From NCBI RefSeq assembly GCF_943193095.1, contig NZ_CALPCV010000013.1, forward strand, positions 3,260-67,259: 64,000 bases of DNA. The letters run 5' to 3'. Both the position numbers and the translations under genes were made by a program. This document shows, piece by piece, positions 56,618 through 64,000 of the stretch. Every line of letters begins with the position of its first letter. Positions within the stretch are counted from its first letter, which is position 1. The stretch is from Parasutterella muris. GTDB lineage: Bacteria; Pseudomonadota; Gammaproteobacteria; Burkholderiales; Burkholderiaceae_F. The notes under the pieces are model-generated. The model worked only from the letters and a program-made list of their open reading frames with translations, did not search any database and was not told where the DNA came from.

Positions 56618-57724
56618 ATGAAATTCTTGATTGTAGGTTGTGGTATTTCGGGTATAACCTTAGCCCGTAAATTGGCTGAAAATTCTCATCAAGTTACCAT
56701 AGTTGATGAGAAGGATCACATCGGAGGTAACTGTTTTGATTATTTCAATCAAGAAGGAATATGCATCCATAAATATGGCACACATATTTTTCATACAGAG
56801 AACGAGACCGTTTGGAGATTCTTGTCTCGTTTTACACAATGGTTTCCGTATCAGCATGAAGTAAAAGCTCTGATTGACGGTCAGCTTGTTCCGATTCCTT
56901 TTAATTTCAACACTATTGAACAGCTTTTTCCCATGGAAATGGCTAATCGTTTGATTAACGCACTTTTATCCGAGTTCCCTTTCAATAAGAAAGTTCCAAT
57001 CTTAAAACTCCGTGAAAGTCAATCGAAAGACCTACAATATCTTGCAGATTATGTTTATGAAAAAGTTTTCTTGCATTACACCGAAAAGCAATGGGGAGTC
57101 AGGCCGGAAGATTTAGATCCTCTCGTTACTGGAAGGGTTCCAGTTTTTATGGGAAGAGATAACCGCTATTTCCAGGCTAAGTATCAAGGTATACCTCTTG
57201 AAGGCTACACCGCTATGTTCGAAAAGATGTTAGATCATCCGAATATAACGATCTTGTTGAATACAAAATTTGATAAAAGCATGAGCAATGATTTTGATCA
57301 TTGTTATTACACAGGTCCTATAGATGAATATTTCGATTACAAACTCGGACAATTGCCTTACAGGAGTTTGAGGTTTGAATTTTTAACCTTTAATCGATCC
57401 TACTTCCAAACAAATTCAGTGGTTAATTATCCGAATAATTACGACTTTACTAGGATCGGAGAATATAAGTATTTCCTTGACACTCAATGTGGATCAACGG
57501 TTGTATCCTACGAGTATCCCGAGGGGTTTTCCTTGGGTGAAAACGAACGTTATTACCCAATAATCAATCCCGAAAATAAGTGCTTGTATCAGAAGTATTT
57601 AGATTTGGCAAAAGGAATCGATAAGCTTACTTTCCTTGGGCGCTTGGGTGATTATAAGTACTACGATATGGATCAAGCTGTTTCAAGAGTACTGTGTCTT
57701 ATTAATAAATTACCTGTTTGCTAA
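56618..57724 (+). CDS. glf: UDP-galactopyranose mutase
   Basis: 368 aa. FAD-binding start MKFLIVGCGISGITLARKLA, the family signature IHKYGTHIFHTENETVWRFL, FTQWFPYQHEV, and TEKQWGVRPEDLDP. Converts UDP-galactopyranose into UDP-galactofuranose, so the surface polymer probably contains galactofuranose. Length normal. ATG start just downstream of an AT-rich region, divergent from lplT. Confidence 0.95.
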   Translation: MKFLIVGCGISGITLARKLAENSHQVTIVDEKDHIGGNCFDYFNQEGICIHKYGTHIFHTENETVWRFLSRFTQWFPYQHEVKALIDGQLVPIPFNFNTIEQLFPMEMANRLINALLSEFPFNKKVPILKLRESQSKDLQYLADYVYEKVFLHYTEKQWGVRPEDLDPLVTGRVPVFMGRDNRYFQAKYQGIPLEGYTAMFEKMLDHPNITILLNTKFDKSMSNDFDHCYYTGPIDEYFDYKLGQLPYRSLRFEFLTFNRSYFQTNSVVNYPNNYDFTRIGEYKYFLDTQCGSTVVSYEYPEGFSLGENERYYPIINPENKCLYQKYLDLAKGIDKLTFLGRLGDYKYYDMDQAVSRVLCLINKLPVC

Positions 57725-58098
57725 AAATAATTGATTTGGGTGAAATGACACTAACGAACTCAAGTTAAAAGGATCACTTTTGGATTATTGCTTGTTGATA
57801 TGTTAGTGTCCTATCTAGGATATATTTTCTAGCGTGGTACTTGTTGATGTTGCAAAGACGTAATTTATAGTATGTACGGCAGGAGGAGTTCTGCTTGATT
57901 TCCTTCCTTTTTATATCATTGCATTAGTTAGAAAAAATGAATTGCTTGTGTTTTAAAAGTAGGAGCTAATTGTTGACTATGGATAATCGATATAGCGAAA
58001 AGGAGGCGACATGATATTTAATGTCTTACAAAATAGCTGATATAGTTAACCAACGAATTTCTAACATATTTTATTACTTATGAATTAGGACGCATAAA
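57725..58098. other. Intergenic region with a long-spaced inverted repeat
   Basis: 374 bases. Perfect 9-bp inverted repeats (gacactaac 57747-57755, gttagtgtc 57802-57810) enclose 46 bases that can themselves form a small hairpin (aaaag/ctttt) and a caag/cttg pair. May terminate glf transcription or mark a miniature element. No gene seen. Confidence 0.4.
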
Positions 58099-59576
58099 TT
58101 GGTTAAATTTGTTATTTTATGTGGGGGTACGGGGACTCGTTTATGGCCTCTGTCTCGTCAAAGCTTTCCTAAACAATTTACAAAACTAATTGGCGAAGAG
58201 AGTTTGCTCTTGCGAAGCTTTGCATGTTCGCTAGAAACTGCAAGGCTTTTGCTTTTATCCAACGAACATAACGATCTTCTTAAAACCCAAGGAAGGGGGG
58301 GGTGAGGATTCAAGTTATAACAAATAAAGATTATCTTTATTTTGTGCAAGCAGCTTTGTCAAAGTACAAGGGAGAATATTCGATAGTTTTAGAACCAGAA
58401 TCGAGAAATACTGCACCCGCGATTGGAATTGCTTCCTTAATTTCACTTCTTAACAACGAGCCCGACTCTCTCTTAGTTATTCTCCCTTCGGATCATTTTA
58501 TACAGGACGAAAACTCATTTGCTCATTCAATCTCGAACGCTTTAGAACTTGCAGATTCCGGATTGCTTGTTACTTTAGGAATTCATCCTACCTATCCCGA
58601 GACAGGATATGGCTATATAGAGGTAGGAGAAAAAATCAATAGTCTAGGCTTTAAAGTAAAAAGATTTGAAGAAAAACCATCGTTGGACAAGGCTCGATCC
58701 TTTATTAATTCAAAAAAATATTTATGGAATTCTGGCATTTTGGTTGGGTCAAGCAGGACCATTCTATCTGAAATAAAGCAACATGAGCCAACGCTATACA
58801 GTCAATTGATATCCATGTCTGAGGACATTAGAAGTACTATTGATTTAGGATCAATAGATGAAAAAGTTATAACTTTGCCGGAGTGTTATTCTCTTTCTGA
58901 AAATTTGTCATTTGATTATGCTGTCCTGGAAAAGACAGGAGTTGCAGTTGTAACAGAACTGAAGTCAGGATGGTCCGATCTTGGTTCATGGCATTCTGTT
59001 TATGATCTTGAAACAAAAGATGAGAACCAGAATGCAGTGGTTGGGCAAGTAGAAACTATTGAAGCGCAGGGGTGCTATATAAGAAGCGAAACAAAACTTG
59101 TAACAGCAGTTGGTGTACACGATCTAGCGATTATCGAGAATGATGATGCTGTGCTTGTTGCTCCGTTAAAAGACAGTCAAAAAGTAAAAAATATGGTAAC
59201 CAGGCTTAGGAAAAAAAATCGCCCGGAAGCTTTGGTTAGCTCATCAGTTTATAGACCTTGGGGTAATTATAAGAGCCTTGCGAAGGGTTTGAGGTTTCAA
59301 GTAAAAAAATTAACTGTGTCACCTGGTGAATGTCTTTCACTTCAATTGCATCATCACAGAGCTGAGCATTGGATTGTTGTATCGGGGACTGCAGAAGTAA
59401 CAATCGAAGGGGAAAAACAAATTCTGACTGAAAATGAGTCAATTTTTATTCCTCTCGGTTTTAAGCATAGGCTTGCTAACCCTGGCAAGATTCCTTTGGT
59501 TGTGATAGAGGTACAGTCAGGTTCATATCTCGGTGAAGATGATATTTGCCGATTTGAAGATAAATACGAGAGATGA
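58099..59576 (+). pseudogene. manC: ManC (mannose-1-phosphate guanylyltransferase / mannose-6-P isomerase), off-frame at a G8 run
   Basis: TTG start at 58099, with AGGA upstream. The first 68 codons hold the nucleotidyl-transferase motif GGTGTRLWPLSRQSFPKQF. At 58295-58302 a run of eight G puts the frame into TGA. The other frame begins right there (RIQVITNKDYLYFVQAAL) and runs 424 codons: pyrophosphorylase core (ESRNTAPAIGIA, ILPSDHFI, FEEKPSL) and the C-terminal cupin isomerase domain (YRPWGNY, SLQLHHHRAEHWIVVSGTA). Nine or six G would restore a 492-aa protein of standard length. Makes GDP-mannose. Either phase-variable, mutated or a sequencing slip. Its stop overlaps the next gene's ATG. 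Confidence 0.85.
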
Positions 59577-60544
59577 TAAGTATGATACCCAAAACAATAC
59601 ATTATTTTTTTGATGATGTTAATTTTTATAGGAAAGGGAAAAAAAATACACAGTTGAGGATGTGTTATACCTCTTGGAGGAGGGCTTGCCCAGATTTTTC
59701 AATTAGGTTATGGACACCTAATAATGGGGAAATAAGGGAAATAATAAATAGCTCCGCTTTTATCTTAAAAAAATATAAAGATAAGGATTGGGCATTTGTT
59801 TCAGATTATGTAAGAGCTTATGTTCTTTACAAATATGGAGGAATTTATTTAGATACTGATGTTGAAATTTTAAAAAATCTTTCTCCTTATTTGAATAATA
59901 GATTTTTTTGTTCCATCGAAGGAGATATTTTATATGGTGAAAATATTCCTGAACCGGCTGTCATGGGAAGTATAGCTGGGCACCCTCTTCTTAAGAGAAT
60001 AATGGATCTTTATGAAAGCGATTGGATTATGTCAGAATCCAATCCTATTGCAAATGTGGTAGCAAAAAAAGCTCTAAAGGACTTATATTCTTTTGAAATA
60101 ATTTCTTATTCTGAATCTGTTATACATAAATTAAATAAATTGTATGATAAAAATGTACCTAATAAGATTTGCTTGAATTTTGAACTTTATAAGAATCAAA
60201 TCGTTTGGCAAGATAGGAATAAAGAAGTGACTATATACCCATGCGAATATTTTTGTCCAAGCTGGGTTAGTTTTCAAGATAAGGCTTTTACAGACAAAAC
60301 TGTTGCAATTCATTGGAATCAATCTAGTTGGTGGAAAGATTCTTCGCAGTCAAATAATATAGATAACTCTAAAAATTTAATAAGAGAAAATGAACAATTA
60401 AATCATATAAATAATAAATTAATTAATGAAAATAAAGAGTTAATGGAAATAAATAAACTATTGAAATCAGAAAAAGATAATAATATCATCAAATGTAAAA
60501 TAAAAAAAATATTCAATTATTTAAATAGACATGAAAGCAAATAA
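59573..60544 (+). CDS. GT32-like glycosyltransferase (Gly_transf_sug domain)
   Basis: 323 aa. The ATG at 59573 overlaps the manC stop (ATGA); a second ATG three codons in (MIPKTIHYFFDD) is an equally good start. VSDYVRAYVLYKYGGIYLDT followed by DVEILKNL gives the DxD motif of Och1/GT32-type transferases. The last 55 residues form an Asn/Lys/Glu-rich coiled coil, which may pair with a partner. Extreme AT bias. Overlaps the next gene by 14 bases. Confidence 0.88.
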   Translation: MISMIPKTIHYFFDDVNFYRKGKKNTQLRMCYTSWRRACPDFSIRLWTPNNGEIREIINSSAFILKKYKDKDWAFVSDYVRAYVLYKYGGIYLDTDVEILKNLSPYLNNRFFCSIEGDILYGENIPEPAVMGSIAGHPLLKRIMDLYESDWIMSESNPIANVVAKKALKDLYSFEIISYSESVIHKLNKLYDKNVPNKICLNFELYKNQIVWQDRNKEVTIYPCEYFCPSWVSFQDKAFTDKTVAIHWNQSSWWKDSSQSNNIDNSKNLIRENEQLNHINNKLINENKELMEINKLLKSEKDNNIIKCKIKKIFNYLNRHESK

Positions 60545-63410
60545 AAGACCCTATGTATATATAACGGATGATTTTTATGTCATACCATTAATCGTATCTA
60601 TTAAATCTCTTCGCAAATACGACAAGGAATCTGAAGTTTTCGTATTCTATAAAGACGTTAGTAAACAGAATATAGAATTGCTCAAATCCTATTGCTCAAC
60701 TCTTAATGTGCAATTGCGTAATGTAGAGAAAGATCTTAGTGATATAGCAACCAATCATCAATATGTCAGCTCTGCATCGCTTATTAAATTTTTGTTACCT
60801 GATTTATTGAAATCATATAACGAGTGTATTTATCTTGATTGTGATATTTTATTTTTATCCGATACTTCTTATCTAAATCACTTGGCAATAAATGATTATC
60901 TAATTGCAGCTTCGGTTGATAAAGGAGCTATGAAATTAAAGCACAACCTCAGAATAGGTGTTAAAAAATATTTTAATTCTGGGGTTATGGTTATTAATTT
61001 ATATAGAATGCGAGTTGAGTCTATAAAAGATCAATTAATTAAGGCTAAAAAAGAATTAATTGATTCATATTATCAGGATCAGGATGCTTTCAATTACGTC
61101 TGCGATGGAAAAGTTTTCTTTTTCTCGGAGGATTATAATTATTTACAAACTTATCTTCCAGAAGGAGTTGAGCTTGAAAAAACAGATCTTTTGAAAGATA
61201 TAAAAATATTACATTTGACAAATAAGAAGCCATGGATTTACTCAGATCTTGCTACGTCGAAACTATACAAGTCGGCATATGAGTCAGACCCATACCTCTT
61301 AAAAAATATTAAAAGGATAGAATATAACAAAGTTAGTATAATTGTACCTATATTCAATGTGGATAAATATTTAGATGAGTGCATTGACAGTATAGTTAAC
61401 CAAACGTTTAAAAATATAGAAATTATATTAATTAATGATGGTTCAACAGATAATTCACTACAGATTGCAAAAAAATATCAAGATCTATATAAAAATGTCA
61501 AATTAATTAGCCAAAACAATAGAGGTTTATCTGCTGCTAGGAACGCAGGATTAGAGCAGGCCTCCGGTGAATTTATATTTTTCATAGATTCAGACGATAA
61601 AATTTCACCCTATACTATTGAACATTTATTCAATAGCATTAATAAAGAAAATAGCGATTTTTCTGCGTGTAGTTTTCAGTATTTTTCAGCTGACGATCTG
61701 AATGGAGAAATTCTTCATAAAGAGTGGCCTATTAATTTTGAAAAAAATAGTGGCAAATATAAGTTAACAGAGGATTATGAAAATGATCTATGTTGTGTTG
61801 CATGGAATAAGTTATATAGGTTATCAAAAATAAAAAAAAATTCATTATCTTTTGTTGAAGGAATAATTCATGAAGATATTTCTTGGTTATGGAGCTATTT
61901 GTCCCATTCAAAAAATTATTCATATGTAAATGAAAGGCTGTATTACTACAGAATCCGTAGTGAATCGATAACGTCAGAAAAGAATGCAAATTATTACCTT
62001 ACATATTTAGAACCGTATAAATGGATATTGAATTCTCTCAAAACTCTTACTGATGGGCAAAGAGCTTATATTCTTTATAGACTTGGATTTTTTTCTAAAT
62101 TGGCATTGAGACATGGAACGATATATCAAAAGTTAAAAACATTCCGAGATTATTTAGAAATTCTCCACAAGTATTATGGATCTTCTTTGATAGCAAGCAA
62201 AGGCTATTTGTTCATATATAGAAGATTTAAAAACCTTCTCAAAAATATAAATTTTTCTCGTAAAGATGTTGAGTTATCGGAACGGGATTTATTGAGAGGA
62301 CAGCTCCAGGCACTTAGAGATGATTTCTCCAGCAGAATAACAAGCCTTGAAAACACACTATTCGAAAAAAAATTATTGATTTCAATAATACAAATGGTAG
62401 ATATACCCCAAAACTCAGTTTTAATAATTGAAAGCCAAGACTGTCATGGTGAATGTTTACCTAGTGTAATCCACTACTTCAAAGAGCTTGGTTACCATGT
62501 AGATGTTTGGTTGAGTAAAAAAGAATTTGATCTAAGACCTGTTGCGGGTACTGCAGGCGTTAGAATTTTTCCAATAGAACGAAACTTTTTGCATTATTTC
62601 TTATCGTTACCTCAACTTAAACAATATAAATGTATTTTTTGGAACACTGAATACGATTACTACTCATTAAGAACAACGCGCAGGGCTTTCATGAGTAATT
62701 GTCTTGATCATCCGAAGGTGTTTTATCAATGCCATAGACCCGAGTTTACTTATGATGATCTTTCTGAAGAAGTTAAATTTACTTTAGAGGTAGTGAATGA
62801 GTACAAAGCACTACCGTTATATAGTTGTTACTTTGGATTTAATGGTCAGGAAAAGTCGGTGTGCAAGAACGAAAAACAATTTGTCGTTGTAGGAAACATC
62901 GAACAAAAACGTAAAGATTTTAATTTGTTGATGGATGTAATTAAAGATATAGATAGGACACATCCTCACTTAAATTTTAGAATAACTGTCATTGCTCGGA
63001 AAGGAAAATTACATGTTCCAAGGAGATTGACGAAATACTTTAATTTCGTGGGAATGTTAGATTATCCCAAAATGTATGAGATAGTATCGGAATCTGATTT
63101 CATTCTTCCACTCCTTAACAGCAAAATTCCTGAACATTCAAGATACTTAACTAATGGAATTTCAGGGACTGTTAACTTGTCTGTTGGCCTACGGGTTCCA
63201 ATGGTTATTGAGGCTGCATTTGCAGCGAAATTTGGAGTTTCCGTACAATCTGCCTTGATTTACGACAAGGAATCTGATTTTAAATCAGCCTTTATTAAAG
63301 CTATTGAACTAGGTGAGGCAGTTCAAAAGGAAATGTCCATGGGTTTATCTCTTATCCAAAGTGAGAGAATATCTCGGAGCTTAGAGTCTCTGAAAATAGT
63401 ACTCAAGTAA
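60531..63410 (+). CDS. Three-domain glycosyltransferase: GT8 + GT2 + GT-B-like
   Basis: 959 aa. Residues 1-265: GT8 domain (PYVYITDDFYVIPLIVSIKS, CIYLDCDILFLSD with DxD, YFNSGVMVINLYRM). Residues 267-500: family 2 GT-A (KVSIIVPIFNVDKYLDECID, INDGSTDNS, FFIDSDDKIS). About 580-617: a coiled coil. 618-959: a third domain, GT-B-like, with VLIIESQDCHGECLPSVIHY, FVVVGNIEQKRKDFNLLMDV and a late SESDFILPLL / LSVGLRVPMVIEAAFAAK region resembling the donor-binding half of GT-B enzymes; family not recognised. Possibly assembles several linkages of the repeat unit in one polypeptide. The ATG overlaps the previous gene by 14 bases. Confidence 0.85.
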   Translation: MKANKRPYVYITDDFYVIPLIVSIKSLRKYDKESEVFVFYKDVSKQNIELLKSYCSTLNVQLRNVEKDLSDIATNHQYVSSASLIKFLLPDLLKSYNECIYLDCDILFLSDTSYLNHLAINDYLIAASVDKGAMKLKHNLRIGVKKYFNSGVMVINLYRMRVESIKDQLIKAKKELIDSYYQDQDAFNYVCDGKVFFFSEDYNYLQTYLPEGVELEKTDLLKDIKILHLTNKKPWIYSDLATSKLYKSAYESDPYLLKNIKRIEYNKVSIIVPIFNVDKYLDECIDSIVNQTFKNIEIILINDGSTDNSLQIAKKYQDLYKNVKLISQNNRGLSAARNAGLEQASGEFIFFIDSDDKISPYTIEHLFNSINKENSDFSACSFQYFSADDLNGEILHKEWPINFEKNSGKYKLTEDYENDLCCVAWNKLYRLSKIKKNSLSFVEGIIHEDISWLWSYLSHSKNYSYVNERLYYYRIRSESITSEKNANYYLTYLEPYKWILNSLKTLTDGQRAYILYRLGFFSKLALRHGTIYQKLKTFRDYLEILHKYYGSSLIASKGYLFIYRRFKNLLKNINFSRKDVELSERDLLRGQLQALRDDFSSRITSLENTLFEKKLLISIIQMVDIPQNSVLIIESQDCHGECLPSVIHYFKELGYHVDVWLSKKEFDLRPVAGTAGVRIFPIERNFLHYFLSLPQLKQYKCIFWNTEYDYYSLRTTRRAFMSNCLDHPKVFYQCHRPEFTYDDLSEEVKFTLEVVNEYKALPLYSCYFGFNGQEKSVCKNEKQFVVVGNIEQKRKDFNLLMDVIKDIDRTHPHLNFRITVIARKGKLHVPRRLTKYFNFVGMLDYPKMYEIVSESDFILPLLNSKIPEHSRYLTNGISGTVNLSVGLRVPMVIEAAFAAKFGVSVQSALIYDKESDFKSAFIKAIELGEAVQKEMSMGLSLIQSERISRSLESLKIVLK

Positions 63411-63430
63411 TTTAGCTATAGGCCAAACGT

Positions 63431-63480
63431 CTGGGGAGGGGAAGGATCTCCCCAGCGCCTGAAAAACTTTAATTTTTCTC
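63431..63480 (+). terminator. Terminator after the glycosyltransferase genes
   Basis: 8-bp stem (63431-63438 ctggggag with 63448-63455 ctccccag) 21 bases past the stop codon; a T-rich stretch follows at 63468-63480 after a short spacer. A second weak pair, gcgcctg/caggc, brackets the T-rich stretch. Probable end of the polysaccharide transcript. Confidence 0.6.
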
Positions 63481-63667
63481 AGGCCCTTTCTGTCCAATAT
63501 AATATACTCTTAAATTTAGTTCTAACATCCATAATTAACTCAGGCTACAGAAAGCTATAAGCAATTAGCAAGCCCTCTTAATCGAATAAAGAATGCCGAG
63601 CAAACTTCGGGGTGATTTCTCTCAACGTGTCTTGTCCTGAAAAAGTTGACTACTTAGGGAGTCAACA

Positions 63668-63742
63668 ATGAAAGTTGAAGAACAGATATCTACACCAATG
63701 AAACAAGCAGAGGCAAGAAGGCCAGGTCTGACGCATGACTAA
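63668..63742 (+). pseudogene. Short frame, probable scrap of an insertion sequence
   Basis: 24 codons from an ATG preceded by GGGAG (MKVEEQISTPMKQAEARRPG). The upstream tgtcctgaaaaagttgacta stretch looks like the end of an IS. Reading on past the stop gives only broken frames. Origin uncertain. Confidence 0.35.
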
Positions 63743-63835
63743 TCCAAATTTATAGAAGAAATTGGTCTAAAAATATTCAATAATTATCCACTACTGTCCA
63801 AAATAAATTTTTTCGGAACGTCTAGATGCAAAGAT

Positions 63836-63890
63836 GCCGAATCTTCGATAAATTTAAAGTTCCCAGCAATAAAAAATCGAAGGATTCGGC
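63836..63890 (+). promoter_or_regulatory. Long hairpin covering the transposase ribosome site
   Basis: Arms 63836-63849 and 63876-63890 pair over 14 bases with one bulged G. The AAGGA ribosome site (63880-63884) of the transposase that starts at 63891 lies in the right arm, so transcripts entering from outside would have it folded away. This is a known protective layout of insertion sequences. Confidence 0.6.
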
Positions 63891-64000
63891 ATGCAAAGAG
63901 CAACAATATCCATGTTTGCGCAACTTGTCCAGTCAATGGGTTGCAAACTTGAATTTCAACATTTAGTCAACAAGCATCAGTCAGACAAGGCATCCAAAGG
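63891..64000 (+). CDS. Start of a DUF4372/IS4-type transposase, cut by window edge
   Basis: 36 codons visible from ATG 63891. SMFAQLVQSMGCKLEFQHLV followed by NKHQSDKASKG matches the N-terminal DUF4372 domain seen in IS4-family transposases (usual form: FAQL...HxADRxSKGF). The element's left end probably lies near 63780-63800. Appears undamaged as far as it can be seen. Confidence 0.7.
   Translation, partial: MQRATISMFAQLVQSMGCKLEFQHLVNKHQSDKASK

Overview
The window suggests a beta-proteobacterium close to Sutterella/Parasutterella (Burkholderiales). This is inferred from gene content only: a stand-alone Tat-exported flavoprotein of the fumarate-reductase type, the Pgi and LplT sequences, and an F-type conjugation region. 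No rRNA, tRNA or other taxonomic anchor was seen.

Layout. (1) 1-4.4 kb, minus strand: a frameshifted DUF262 gene running off the left edge, a periplasmic FAD flavoprotein, and a DUF3644 gene split by one in-frame amber codon. (2) 4.8-32.8 kb, minus strand: one long, tightly packed F-type type IV secretion/conjugation operon. In transcription order it reads unknown 442-aa gene, MobH/TraI-like protein with a histone-like tail, unknown basic 288-aa protein, TraD, DUF4400, lytic transglycosylase, TraA, TraL, TraE, TraK, TraB, DsbC, TraV, TraC, TrbI, S26 peptidase, TraW, TraU, TrbC, two TraN-like proteins, TraF, TraH, TraG. The order resembles the gonococcal genetic island and SXT/R391-type systems. 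Inner-membrane ATPases, core complex, pilin, Cys-rich outer-membrane and disulfide-handling parts are all present. The relaxase position is odd: the protein there appears to have lost the HD motifs. (3) 32.8-36.1 kb: an intergenic stretch with hairpins, then a broken IS110-family element with a structured leader.

(4) 36.1-63.4 kb: an AT-rich surface-polysaccharide locus: Wzm/Wzt-type ABC exporter, UDP-glucose dehydrogenase, three GT2-type glycosyltransferase genes, an acyltransferase, UDP-galactopyranose mutase, ManC (frameshifted at a G8 run), a GT32-like transferase and a 959-aa three-domain transferase. Pgi and LplT sit inside it on the opposite strand. The genes fit synthesis of a capsule or O-antigen containing glucuronate-derived, galactofuranose and mannose-derived sugars, exported by an ABC transporter. 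The locus is riddled with decayed insertion sequences: ISAs1-like, nested IS66, IS3 carrying a 572-bp mini-element, and IS1634/IS4. A new DUF4372-type transposase begins at the right edge.

By eye, GC is clearly higher in the conjugation operon than in the polysaccharide locus, which suggests at least two separately acquired blocks. No CRISPR array, integrase, rRNA or tRNA was recognised.
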